Positions 39,680 through 48,223 of a stretch of DNA of 64,000 nucleotides are shown here, one piece after another (position 1 is the first letter of the stretch; the number at the start of each line of letters is the position of its first letter). A program made the position numbers and the translations under genes. The notes beneath the pieces were generated by a model that saw nothing but the letters and a program-made list of their open reading frames with translations, had not been told where the DNA came from and ran no database searches. Source of the DNA: an uncultured Oscillospiraceae bacterium (GTDB lineage: Bacteria; Bacillota; Clostridia; Oscillospirales; Oscillospiraceae); assembly GCA_902478785.1 (NCBI GenBank), contig CABSMJ010000003.1, positions 124,001-188,000 of the forward strand, read 5' to 3'.

Positions 39680-40648
39680 TCACTTTTTATGCAGAGCTTT
39701 CCCGCCAGGAAAGTCAACTGTATGGGCCATGGATTGCCGCGCAATCTCAATAAATCGACGAGCAGGTTCATTTAGCACTGTTCCCACCGGATATGATACC
39801 ACTACTGGTCTGCGAACTCTTCGCTCATGAATGCAAAAGAACTGAATATCAACCGCAGAAGAACAAAAATCAATCGTAGTACTCGGAAGAAAAGCCAGGT
39901 AATTGCTATATTGAAGCTGACCAATCAGTGCATCAAACCCCTTATCACTGACTCGAATTCGGTGTTCTGCCTCTGGTCCCAAAATAGACCGCGCAATTTC
40001 CAGCAGACGCAAACTGGTAGATGGCAGAATAAAGGCAAAATCCTGTAAATCCCTTAAAGAAATGCAAGGCCACCCATTTGCATCATAGTCAACTTTCAAA
40101 GTCTTTAGCAAAGGATGCTTTGAAGACATAGTAACCAAAATTTCTTCCTCAAAAAGGACCTCATGCTGCATGGACCCTCCAAGTGGAATTTGAGGTTCCG
40201 GCGGATCCATATCAAAAGCATGCAGATAGAGATCCACCTCCTCATACCCACTGGAACGAAATAAAGTCGGTGCCCAGTCTACTTTCAGTTCTACTTTTAC
40301 ATCCGGGTATTGATTATACAGCTTTGAGCAAAGATATGGAACAAGATTTGCCACATAGAAAGGGACAGTCTTTATGCACAACCTGTTTAGTTGCCGATTC
40401 TTTAACTCATTTTCCAACTTCCGTTTTATTTTCAACATCTCTCTGGCTGCAGCAAGAATCAATCGTCCATTTTCTGTAAATTCCAGTGGCGATTTGGAGC
40501 GATCCAGAATCTGTACTTGATACTCCCTCTCCATTGAAATGATCTGTTGGCTCAGCGCAGATTGAGAAATAAACAACTTTTCAGATGCTCTTGAAATGCT
40601 ACTTTCCTGAGCCAATGCCTCCAAGTACTCTAGTTGTCGGAAAGTCAT
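39680..40648 (-). CDS. LysR-family regulator of the TRAP/acid-catabolism island
   Basis: The 322-residue protein has the N-terminal winged helix (MTFRQLEYLEALAQESSISRASEKLFISQSALSQQIISMEREYQV, residues 1-45) and a two-lobed effector domain from about 90. It is divergently placed from the TRAP transporter genes, the classic arrangement for a LysR activator of the adjacent catabolic operon whose inducer is the imported substrate or a breakdown product. Base and codon usage are markedly more AT-rich than the LCP gene next door. The inducer is unknown. Confidence 0.92.
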   Translation of the reverse strand: MTFRQLEYLEALAQESSISRASEKLFISQSALSQQIISMEREYQVQILDRSKSPLEFTENGRLILAAAREMLKIKRKLENELKNRQLNRLCIKTVPFYVANLVPYLCSKLYNQYPDVKVELKVDWAPTLFRSSGYEEVDLYLHAFDMDPPEPQIPLGGSMQHEVLFEEEILVTMSSKHPLLKTLKVDYDANGWPCISLRDLQDFAFILPSTSLRLLEIARSILGPEAEHRIRVSDKGFDALIGQLQYSNYLAFLPSTTIDFCSSAVDIQFFCIHERRVRRPVVVSYPVGTVLNEPARRFIEIARQSMAHTVDFPGGKALHKK

Positions 40649-40704
40649 TTATAAGTCTCCCTTTTTATAAGTAAAACCTAATTGTTGGTTTAGGATATTT
40701 GTAT

Positions 40705-40734
40705 TTGCTTTTGACGTCACATGAATTATATACT
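40705..40734 (+). promoter_or_regulatory. Possible promoter of the TRAP operon
   Basis: TTGCTT, an 18-base spacer and TATACT in the LysR-TRAP intergenic region, about 72 bases before dctP. A LysR site is expected upstream, but no single T-N11-A box stands out. Confidence 0.4.
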
Positions 40735-40806
40735 GTTTTTACAGATTTGGCAAGGAACTGCCAATCAAAATTGTTCAATTTTTAAGCAATGGAAAGGAAG
40801 GAAAAA

Positions 40807-41826
40807 ATGAAAAACCAACTCAGAAAAACCGCCTCTTTGCTCTGCACATCAGCCTTAGCTATGAGCATGTTGGTAGGCTGCGGCACCTCTTCTCCCTCTT
40901 CCGAATCCGGTGACAATTCCGTGGAAAATCCCGTTTCTCTCACCTGCGCTATCACCATGAGTGAGGACTCTGCCTACTATAAAGACCTGGAGTATTTTAA
41001 TTCTCTTATCAATGAGCGTTCTAATGGTTCGTTATCTCTTGACATCCAGTCTGGCGGTGTTCTTGGTGGAGAAACGGAATATATCGAGGGGCTTCAGGCC
41101 GGAACCATTGACATTATGATTGTTTCTTTCTCCCCTCTTTCTGCCACCTCTCAAAAATGCGGTCTCTTTGAAATCCCTTATTTGATTGAAGATTACGACC
41201 ATCTGCAGCGGGTATGGAGCAGTGAAATTGGTGACGAAATTAGAAGCGATTTGGAAAACGTAGGCATTCGCGCTCTGGGCGTTCTTGACTTTGGATATCG
41301 GGAAACGACAAATAATGTTCGCCCTATCTACACCCCTGAAGATCTGGATGGCATCGTCTTGCGGGTCATGCAAAGTGACACTCAGATTAAAGCCTGGGAA
41401 ACTTTAGGCGCAACCCCTGTTACCATGGCGGTAACAGAAGTGTTTAGTGCTCTTCAGACCGGTACCATTGATGGGCAGGAAAATCCCATTAATGCCATCT
41501 GCTCCAATGGATTCCATGAGGTACAGAAATATCTGTCTATGACGGATCATCTCTACGCCCCTGTTCTTCTGGCGATTTCCACCTCCACCTGGGAACGTCT
41601 AAGCAAAGACCAGCAAGATGTCATTCTCAACTCTATTGACGAGGTGGAAGAACAGTCTCAGGTCATTCTGGAGCAATATACCGAGAGTGGTTTGGAGGCC
41701 ATCAAAGCTGCTGGTGTAGAAATCAATGAAGTTGATAAAGAAGCCTTTGTTGAAGCAATTAGGCCCCTGCACGATGCGCTGGATCAGCAATACAGCGGTG
41801 CGGTAGAAAAAATCAAGGGGCTGTAA
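40807..41826 (+). CDS. TRAP transporter substrate-binding lipoprotein (DctP family)
   Basis: The 339-residue protein is the solute receptor of a tripartite ATP-independent transporter, which uses a sodium or proton gradient. The signal MKNQLRKTASLLCTSALAMSMLVGCGTS ends in a lipobox (LVGC, C25), so it is tethered to the membrane. The DctP core has LTCAITMSEDSAYYKDLEYFNSLINERSNGSLSLDIQSGGVLGGETEYIEGLQAGTIDIMIVS. A conserved ligand-carboxylate arginine is expected at about residue 170 in LDGIVLRVMQSD. The start at 40807 follows AAGGAAGG. It is followed by a hairpin before the permease genes. Confidence 0.92.
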   Translation: MKNQLRKTASLLCTSALAMSMLVGCGTSSPSSESGDNSVENPVSLTCAITMSEDSAYYKDLEYFNSLINERSNGSLSLDIQSGGVLGGETEYIEGLQAGTIDIMIVSFSPLSATSQKCGLFEIPYLIEDYDHLQRVWSSEIGDEIRSDLENVGIRALGVLDFGYRETTNNVRPIYTPEDLDGIVLRVMQSDTQIKAWETLGATPVTMAVTEVFSALQTGTIDGQENPINAICSNGFHEVQKYLSMTDHLYAPVLLAISTSTWERLSKDQQDVILNSIDEVEEQSQVILEQYTESGLEAIKAAGVEINEVDKEAFVEAIRPLHDALDQQYSGAVEKIKGL

Positions 41827-41863
41827 TTTGTTATTTGCGCCTAAACAGAATCTGCACCTCACA

Positions 41864-41895
41864 GGTGTGCCGCATCTTTTTAGATGCGGCACACC
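41864..41895 (+). repeat. Intercistronic hairpin between dctP and dctQ
   Basis: A perfect 14-bp stem, GGTGTGCCGCATCT / AGATGCGGCACACC with loop TTTT, without a T-tract after it. It probably blocks 3' exonuclease or partly attenuates, so that the binding protein is made in excess of the permease. Confidence 0.75.
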
Positions 41896-41915
41896 AGCGA
41901 TAAAGGAGAATTTTC

Positions 41916-42398
41916 ATGAAAGCATATCTGAAAATTGTTGATGGCATCAACCAGATTTTTAAAGTTCTGGTAATTGTGATGCTTGTTCTTTTATCTCTGG
42001 TCGTATTAGCCCAAATTATTACCCGCAGCCTTCACATTTCTGTTGCATGGTTGGAAGAAATGGCCCGATACAGCATGATCTATGTGTGCTTCCTCGGCTC
42101 TGCAGTTTGTTGCCGTCGTGGCACTTTAATTAAGGTAGATGTCCTTTATGAAATTTTGTCGGAAAAAACCCGCAAAACGCTGCTCGTAATCGTAGGCATG
42201 CTGTCCATTGCCTTTTTATTCTTTGCACTTTACAGCTGCGCACAATACTTACCTCTGGGCTTCAATTCAGACGCTGCTAGCATGCGTGGCGTACGAATGT
42301 TTTGGTTTTATCTGGCTATGCCCATCGGCTTAGGTATGATGCTATTAAACACCATTGCAAACCTGATAGAGATCTTGAAAGGTGGGAATAAGACATGA
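41916..42398 (+). CDS. TRAP transporter small permease (DctQ family)
   Basis: The 160-residue protein has four membrane helices, such as IFKVLVIVMLVLLSLVVLAQIITRS, and the typical loop WLEEMARYSMIYVCFLGSAVCCRRGTLIKVDVL between helices two and three. It partners with the large permease. Its stop overlaps the start of that gene by four bases (ATGA). AAGGAG lies before the start. No specificity can be read from it. Confidence 0.93.
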   Translation: MKAYLKIVDGINQIFKVLVIVMLVLLSLVVLAQIITRSLHISVAWLEEMARYSMIYVCFLGSAVCCRRGTLIKVDVLYEILSEKTRKTLLVIVGMLSIAFLFFALYSCAQYLPLGFNSDAASMRGVRMFWFYLAMPIGLGMMLLNTIANLIEILKGGNKT

Positions 42399-43672
42399 GC
42401 GGACTAATTTATGTTGCTTTGTTGGTCTGTTTTGCTATTGGTGTTCCAATTGCTTTTGCACTTGGTCTCTCTTGTGTTGTGGCAATTAGCATAGATCCTT
42501 CTATGCCAATGGTTTGGATAGCTCAACGTATGTTTGCAGGCATCAATTCATTTCCCTATCTGGCTCTGCCTTTTTTCATTCTGGCCGGAAATATTATGGC
42601 GGAAGGCGGCATTTCCAGACGACTTGTCAAATTCTGTTCTACATTGGTGGGCCGTTACCGAGGGGGCCTCGCCATTGTGGCGGTGCTTGTGTCATTATTC
42701 TTTGGTGCCATCTGTGGCAGTGCAGCTGCCTGTTGCGCCGCAGTCGGTGCCATTCTGATTCCTGGTATGTTGGAAAAGAAATACTCCCGCGAGTTTTCTG
42801 CTGCTACTATTTCTTCTGCCTCTTGCTTGGGTGTGATGATTCCTCCCAGTGTACCAATGGTTCTCTATTGCTTTATGGCAAACCAATCTATCAGCGACGG
42901 TTTCATGGCTGGCATCGTTCCTGGAATTCTCTTTGGCCTGGCTTTTATTATCATCGCCGTTATTGTCAGCAGGAAAAGCAATTTCGGCGGAGATCGGGTT
43001 TACAGCGGCAAAGAAATATGGTGCGCATTTAAGGATTCCATCCTAGCCTTTTTTACCCCCGTCATCATTTTGGGTGGTATATATAGCGGGATTTTTACAG
43101 CAACAGAAGCTGCTGTTGTAGCTGTATTTTACAGCATCCTTATCAGTATGTTTGTCTATAAGGAAATGACTTGGAAACAAATGGCCAAGGTATTTCTGGA
43201 TTCTGGTGTGCTCGCGGCATCCATTCTGTTAATCATTTCTGTTGCAGCAGTGTTCAGCGTAATTCTCTCTAAACAACATGTTCCTCAAATGCTGGCTGAA
43301 TTTTTCAGCGCCGCCGCAAAGAATAAATATGTATTTCTTTTGCTCATCAATATTCTATTGCTGATCTTGGGCATGTTTATGGAAAATTCTTCTTGCATTA
43401 TCATCATGACTCCCTTGTTGGCTCCTATTGCTGCCAGCTACGGTGTAGATCTGGTCCATTTTGGAGTAATTATGGTCTGCAACCTTGCCATCGGTATGGT
43501 TACCCCTCCATTTGGTTTGTGCCTATTTATGGGATCGGATCTTGCCGGAGCCAAACTTGGAAAAACCATTCGGGCACTGGTGCCCTATCTTTTAGTTTCT
43601 ATTATTGCATTGGCTCTCATTACGTATATTGAGCCAATTTCCATGGGTCTGGTGCATTTTTTGGCATCTTAG
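42395..43672 (+). CDS. TRAP transporter large permease (DctM family)
   Basis: The 425-residue protein is the channel-forming part, with about 12 helices. Signature stretches are FPYLALPFFILAGNIMAEGGISRRLVKF, SLFFGAICGSAAACCAAVGAILIPGMLEKKYSREFSAA and SASCLGVMIPPSVPMVLYCFMA, and GMVTPPFGLCLFMGSDLAG near the C-terminus. All are conserved in the DctM family. The gene overlaps dctQ. The enzyme genes follow 32 bases later on the same strand, so transport and breakdown are co-expressed. Confidence 0.95.
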   Translation: MSGLIYVALLVCFAIGVPIAFALGLSCVVAISIDPSMPMVWIAQRMFAGINSFPYLALPFFILAGNIMAEGGISRRLVKFCSTLVGRYRGGLAIVAVLVSLFFGAICGSAAACCAAVGAILIPGMLEKKYSREFSAATISSASCLGVMIPPSVPMVLYCFMANQSISDGFMAGIVPGILFGLAFIIIAVIVSRKSNFGGDRVYSGKEIWCAFKDSILAFFTPVIILGGIYSGIFTATEAAVVAVFYSILISMFVYKEMTWKQMAKVFLDSGVLAASILLIISVAAVFSVILSKQHVPQMLAEFFSAAAKNKYVFLLLINILLLILGMFMENSSCIIIMTPLLAPIAASYGVDLVHFGVIMVCNLAIGMVTPPFGLCLFMGSDLAGAKLGKTIRALVPYLLVSIIALALITYIEPISMGLVHFLAS

Positions 43673-43704
43673 CCAAACTCAAAACATTGTGAGGAGCGAT
43701 CAAT

Positions 43705-44787
43705 TTGGAAATTAAAGATTTTCGCGTATATCATGTATCAAAAAAACTCACCAACCCCTTGCCTAACGCAGTCTACACTTTGGACTATATTGAGCATGTC
43801 TTTCTTGAAATGGATACTGAGCAATATACAGGAATTGGAATGGCTTACACTTTTAACCCTGTTCAGGCCGAAGCTATCAAGGTTTTAGTAGAAGGATATT
43901 GCAAAGATTTGATCGGCAAGGATCCCTCCTATGTTCGAAAATATTGGCAACAGGCCCAAGGAACCATGGGTGGTTGTGGTCAAACCGGCCTTGCTATGTC
44001 TGCCTACTCTGTTGTAGATACCGCTATGTGGGATCTTATTGCCCAAGATGCAGGAAAACCCTTATACAAACTTCTTGGAGCCAAAACAGATGTTCTTCCT
44101 GTATATGGAAGTGGCGGATGGTTGGTTCCTCAAGAGAAAATGATTGAGGAGGCTCTCTGGTTCAAATCGCAGGGATACGACAAATACAAGCTAAAACTGG
44201 GATTTCCTAACTGGCGTGAAGATATTGCCCGCCTCACAGCATTGCGAAAAGCGGTTGGAGACGATTTCGACATTATGGTGGACGTAAATCAAGGTTGGAG
44301 CGTTAAACTCGCCTTGGAAATCATTCCAGAACTTCAAAAACTAGGAATTCACTATTTGGAGGAACCTCTTCACTGCCAAGATTTTAAAGGTAATGCAGAA
44401 TTGGTACAAAGCACTGATATGCAAATTTGTTCTGGAGAGTGTCTTTTTACATCCAGAGAAATTTTTGAACTGCTTCGTCTACGCGGAGCAGATATTATCA
44501 ACCCAGATCTTATGCGCTGTGGTGGCATCACAGAGTACATGCAAGTCTGTTCTTTGGCTGGTACATACCATGTTCCTGTCACCGCCCATGTGTTGATGGA
44601 GGTCAGTGCACATGTAATGGCAGCATCTTCTACCGGAGGATTACTGGAAAATATTCCAGACTGGTGGAACAACGCTTTTTCTCAAGCTCCTAAGGTCGTA
44701 AACGGACATTTGAAGCTATTGGAAACCCCAGGATTGGGAGTACGCTTTAACCATGATTACATTGAAGCTAACCTTTATAAGGGATAG
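43705..44787 (+). CDS. Mandelate-racemase-subgroup enolase superfamily enzyme, probable acid-sugar dehydratase
   Basis: The 360-residue protein has the complete enolase-superfamily active site: K162-L-K164, metal ligands D193 (VDVNQGW), E219 (HYLEEPL) and E245 (CSGECL), D268 with the adjacent D263, and H295 in PVTAHVLMEVSAHV. The KxK plus D/H pair is the mandelate racemase subgroup, where family members dehydrate or racemise acid sugars. The start is a TTG at 43705 behind GAGGAG. As a dehydratase it would form a 2-keto-3-deoxy acid for the next gene's aldolase. Exact substrate is unknown; racemase or cycloisomerase activity is possible. Confidence 0.88.
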   Translation: MEIKDFRVYHVSKKLTNPLPNAVYTLDYIEHVFLEMDTEQYTGIGMAYTFNPVQAEAIKVLVEGYCKDLIGKDPSYVRKYWQQAQGTMGGCGQTGLAMSAYSVVDTAMWDLIAQDAGKPLYKLLGAKTDVLPVYGSGGWLVPQEKMIEEALWFKSQGYDKYKLKLGFPNWREDIARLTALRKAVGDDFDIMVDVNQGWSVKLALEIIPELQKLGIHYLEEPLHCQDFKGNAELVQSTDMQICSGECLFTSREIFELLRLRGADIINPDLMRCGGITEYMQVCSLAGTYHVPVTAHVLMEVSAHVMAASSTGGLLENIPDWWNNAFSQAPKVVNGHLKLLETPGLGVRFNHDYIEANLYKG

Positions 44788-44802
44788 GGAGATGTAAGTA
44801 AT

Positions 44803-45576
44803 ATGTTAAATTCATCCATGGCTACACGTTTACGAAATAGGGAAAAGTTCTGCGGCGCTTGGGCACAGCTTGGCAGCAATATAAGCGCCGAAATTTTGGC
44901 AGAAGCAGGTTTTGATGTGATTGTTCCAGACATGGAACATGCCCCTTATTCTCTTCCTACATTGGTATCTGTTTTACAGGCAATCAAAGCAAGCAATTGC
45001 TTTTCTATGGTTCGAACCCCATGGAACGACGCAGTGTTAATTAAACAAATCTTGGACTGCGGCGCGCAAGGCATTCATGTCCCATATATCTGCAACCGCG
45101 AACAGGCTGAATATGCTGTACAATGTTGCAAATATCCTCCTGCTGGCATTCGTGGTATGGCCAGCAGTCAAAGAGCAGTTTGCTATGGAATGCATAAAAT
45201 GGAATATTTTCATCATGCCAACGATGACATCATTGTCATGGTAGCTATCGAAACCCCCGAAGGAGTGGAACGCATCGAAGAAATTGCGTCAGTAGATGGT
45301 GTAGATGGAATCTTTATTGGCCCGACCGATCTATCTACTTCCATGGGATACCTGGCAGATCCTTCCAATCCAGAAGTTCAAAAAGCCATCCGATATATTG
45401 AGAAGGTTACCTTGCAGGCAGGTAAATTCTTGGGAACGATTTCCTCCGGCGGAAAGGACATGGAAGAAAAATATTCCAGGGGCTATTCTCTCCTATATCT
45501 CTTTTCAGACGCAAGTAGTCTTTGTTCTGCTGCTGTTCACGCGGTAAATGAATTCAAGGCCTTATATAGAGCGTGA
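44803..45576 (+). CDS. HpcH/HpaI-family class II aldolase
   Basis: The 257-residue protein is a pyruvate-type class II aldolase: CGAWAQLGSNISAEILAEAGFDVIVPDMEHAPYS (catalytic histidine in MEH), ETPEGVERIEEIASVDGVDGIFIGPTDLSTSMG (metal-binding E153 region and the TD aspartate) and VRTPWND with the conserved arginine. It should split a 2-keto-3-deoxy acid into pyruvate and an aldehyde. It follows the dehydratase-like gene by 15 bases and precedes an aldehyde dehydrogenase gene, which suits a three-step path. The start has GGGAG at about 11 bases. Confidence 0.9.
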   Translation: MLNSSMATRLRNREKFCGAWAQLGSNISAEILAEAGFDVIVPDMEHAPYSLPTLVSVLQAIKASNCFSMVRTPWNDAVLIKQILDCGAQGIHVPYICNREQAEYAVQCCKYPPAGIRGMASSQRAVCYGMHKMEYFHHANDDIIVMVAIETPEGVERIEEIASVDGVDGIFIGPTDLSTSMGYLADPSNPEVQKAIRYIEKVTLQAGKFLGTISSGGKDMEEKYSRGYSLLYLFSDASSLCSAAVHAVNEFKALYRA

Positions 45577-45611
45577 ATTTCAAAATTCAAACCAGAAAGG
45601 AAATCCTTAAA

Positions 45612-47129
45612 ATGACAATCAAACGAATGAAATACTGTGTAAACGGGGAATGGCTGGAATCCAAAACCGAGAATTACATGCTTGTCACGAATTCGAGTAC
45701 AGGTGAACCCATGGCAGAGGTTCCATGTTGCACAGTGGACGAAGTAGAATCCGCTATTGCAGCTGCCCAGGCAGCCTTTCCCGCTTGGTCACAAACCTCT
45801 CTCAGCAAACGTACGCAGATGATGTTTAAGTGGCGCAATATCCTAATGGATCATCTGGATGAACTGACTGTACTGTGCTCTAAAGAACTGGGAAAAAATT
45901 TGGATGAAGCCAGAGGAGACGTGTTGAAAGCTATCGAGCCTACTGAACATGCCTGCAGTCTACCCACTTTAGTACAGGGTGATGCCTCTCTGCAGGTTAC
46001 CACCGGCTTTGACACTGCTACATATCGAATGCCTCTAGGGGTTGTAGCAGGTATTGTCCCCTTTAACTTCCCTGCTATGATTCCTTGGGGTTGGATGGTA
46101 CCTCTGGCTATTGCAACCGGCAATACAGTGGTTTTGAAAGCTGCCAGTCTCACTCCCTTAACTTCCATGCGGATTTTGGAACTGTTTTATGAGGAAGGCG
46201 GTTTTCCCAAGGGAATTGTAAATCTGGTAACTTGTAGCCGAAATGAAGCTGAACTTTTCCTTACGGATCCTCGAATCAAAGCCGTTACCTTTGTAGGCAC
46301 TACCAGTGTGGGCAAGCATATCTATTCTGTTGCTTCCTCTAATGGAAAGCGTGTCCAAGCTCAGTGCGAAGCCAAGAATCACGCCTTGGTTTTGGAAGAT
46401 GCAGATTTGGAAAGCGCTACAAATGCCATTATCAATTCCACATATGGGTGTGCCGGTATGCGTTGTATGGCACTTCCTGTAATTGTGGTGCAGGAAAGCA
46501 TCGCCGATACATTTGTTGCCATGCTAAAGGAAAAAGCACAGGCCCTAAAAGTTGGCTGTGCCTATGACCCTGAAACGCAGCTTGGCCCTGTCGTTTCAGC
46601 CGCTCATAAAAAGAAAGTGTGTGATTGGATTCAAAAAGGGATTGAAGAAGGCGCTCAGTTGGTCCTGGATGGTCGAAATATCGTTGTTCCAGGCTACGAA
46701 AACGGTTTCTTTGTAGGTCCTACCATTTTGGATCATGTGACACCTGAAATGACTGTTGGAACACGTGAGATTTTTGGACCAGTCACATTAATTAAGCGTG
46801 TTCGTGACTTTGATGAAGGGCTGGCCATTATGAATGCCAACCCCTTTGCCAACGGTTCTGTCATCTTCACTCAAAGCGGATTCTACGCCAGAAAGTTCGA
46901 ATTCTTGACAGACGGTGGTATGGTGGGTATAAATGTTGGTATTCCCGTTCCTTCCGCTTACTTCCCATTTTCCGGTAATAAAGACTCCTTCTTTGGTGAT
47001 CTGCATGTTCTGGGTAAGGATGGTGTTCGATTTTACACGCGGGCAAAAACGGTTACAAAGCACTGGTATGACGAAACTTCCTGTCATCGAACTGTTTCCA
47101 CGTGGGAAGGAACTGTAGAACGGGAATGA
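45612..47129 (+). CDS. CoA-acylating methylmalonate-semialdehyde dehydrogenase-like aldehyde dehydrogenase
   Basis: The 505-residue protein has ALDH folds GVVAGIVPFNFPAMIPW and FVGTTSVGKHIYS. It also has the catalytic cysteine C285 in GCAGMRCMA, the variant typical of the CoA-acylating MmsA/IolA group. EAKNHALVLEDADLE replaces the usual general-base ELGGK motif, again as in MmsA. It should oxidise a 3-carbon semialdehyde (malonate, methylmalonate or similar) to an acyl-CoA with NAD. The ATG at 45612 follows AAAGGA. The last gene of the operon, it would convert the aldolase product to central metabolism. Exact substrate is unknown. Confidence 0.9.
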   Translation: MTIKRMKYCVNGEWLESKTENYMLVTNSSTGEPMAEVPCCTVDEVESAIAAAQAAFPAWSQTSLSKRTQMMFKWRNILMDHLDELTVLCSKELGKNLDEARGDVLKAIEPTEHACSLPTLVQGDASLQVTTGFDTATYRMPLGVVAGIVPFNFPAMIPWGWMVPLAIATGNTVVLKAASLTPLTSMRILELFYEEGGFPKGIVNLVTCSRNEAELFLTDPRIKAVTFVGTTSVGKHIYSVASSNGKRVQAQCEAKNHALVLEDADLESATNAIINSTYGCAGMRCMALPVIVVQESIADTFVAMLKEKAQALKVGCAYDPETQLGPVVSAAHKKKVCDWIQKGIEEGAQLVLDGRNIVVPGYENGFFVGPTILDHVTPEMTVGTREIFGPVTLIKRVRDFDEGLAIMNANPFANGSVIFTQSGFYARKFEFLTDGGMVGINVGIPVPSAYFPFSGNKDSFFGDLHVLGKDGVRFYTRAKTVTKHWYDETSCHRTVSTWEGTVERE

Positions 47130-47187
47130 TATGTAGTTCTCTCTTATATCAACCAGACAGTTGAAACCATTTTTTAAGATATATGCA

Positions 47188-47227
47188 ACAAGAAGGGACA
47201 TCCCGTTGGGATGTCCCTTCTTGTTTA
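47188..47227 (+). terminator. Bidirectional terminator at the right border of the AT-rich island
   Basis: ACAAGAAGGGACATCCC pairs with GGGATGTCCCTTCTTGT around loop GTT. It lies after the ALDH gene and overlaps the stop end of the convergent DUF2798 gene. Confidence 0.9.
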
Positions 47228-47707
47228 GGCCAGTACCTTGCCCTCAGGAAACACGGCGCGGAACACGCGGCGCACCACAGGGCCGGCGATCAAAAGCTGC
47301 AGAGGCAGCGCCATAATAAAATTGCGGGGAATATTGAGCAGCCAATTCACGGGCACGCTCCCCCAGTTTCCCGTGTGGAACGCTCCCTCACAGGCGCCGT
47401 AGAGAGACATGATGAGCACCATGCCCACCACCATGCCGCAGGAAATGCAGATGATCTTCTTCAGTGGGCCGTCCTGGGGTTTTATCAGATAGCGAAACGC
47501 CACACCTTTGGCCACTTTGGAGACCAGGAACCAGTCACAGCACATGGCAAACACGTAGGCAATGGGAAATCCGATCCACGCTGTGACCGCCACTTCCAGG
47601 TTGAATGCCTGCTGCTGGAGTGCCACATTATAAACGCTCATCCACAGCACCATAAAAAAGCACATCATCACCGTATAGATCAAACTTTCTCTCTTGTTTT
47701 GGGGCAT
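47225..47707 (-). CDS. DUF2798-type membrane protein
   Basis: The 160-residue protein has four membrane helices, arranged as two similar pairs: SLIYTVMMCFFMVLWMSVYN with EVAVTAWIGFPIAYVFAMCCDWF, and ICISCGMVVGMVLIMSLYG with WLLNIPRNFIMALPLQLLIAGPVVRRVF. The repeated pattern and FPIAYVFA / LPLQLLIAGP motifs fit DUF2798. The role is unknown. Base composition here returns to the host level, so it lies outside the AT-rich island. The start is uncertain between a TTG at 47716 and the ATG at 47707. Confidence 0.75.
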   Translation of the reverse strand: MPQNKRESLIYTVMMCFFMVLWMSVYNVALQQQAFNLEVAVTAWIGFPIAYVFAMCCDWFLVSKVAKGVAFRYLIKPQDGPLKKIICISCGMVVGMVLIMSLYGACEGAFHTGNWGSVPVNWLLNIPRNFIMALPLQLLIAGPVVRRVFRAVFPEGKVLA

Positions 47708-48223
47708 ATTGTTCAAATTCCTTTCCTATTTATGACCGTTGAAACACGGAACAGGATTATCATATCATACCATAATTTGCATTCGTAATTGTGAGTTCTT
47801 CCAAATATTAGAGAGATTTTCCCCGTCTTTCAAGTCTAACAGTCAAGAGGGCCTTTTGCTTCTCTGTTAGGAAACATTCCGTATGAAGCTATATCCTAAA
47901 GCGCATGCCACTCAACAGGAAATGAACAAAAAAGCTTTCCCTCCTCATTTGTCTGCTGAAGAATAGAAGATCCAACTCTAAAATAGAACATAAAAAAGAA
48001 GGGCATCCAAAAGATGTCCTTCTTTTGATTCATTATATGAAAGGAATCCCTGTATATTAGGAATGCTTGCGGCAGAAGACAACAAAACCTTTATGCTGTG
48101 CCATAATGAACCAACAATATAACACTGATGCAAAAACCGGATGTCCATATATGATGAGTGTGGCTTAATCCAAAAGGTCTGTGCTAACAATCCAATATCT
48201 ATCAACCTTGCATTACATCATTT
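47708..48223. other. Gap without a supported gene
   Basis: AT-rich sequence. The only frame of note, minus strand 47978-48205 (75 codons), lacks a ribosome site and any family feature. No promoter, repeat or hairpin stands out. Confidence 0.4.

Noticed and set aside
47978..48205. 75-codon minus-strand frame between the DUF2798 and GT8 genes
   Set aside because: No ribosome site and no recognisable feature in an AT-rich gap.
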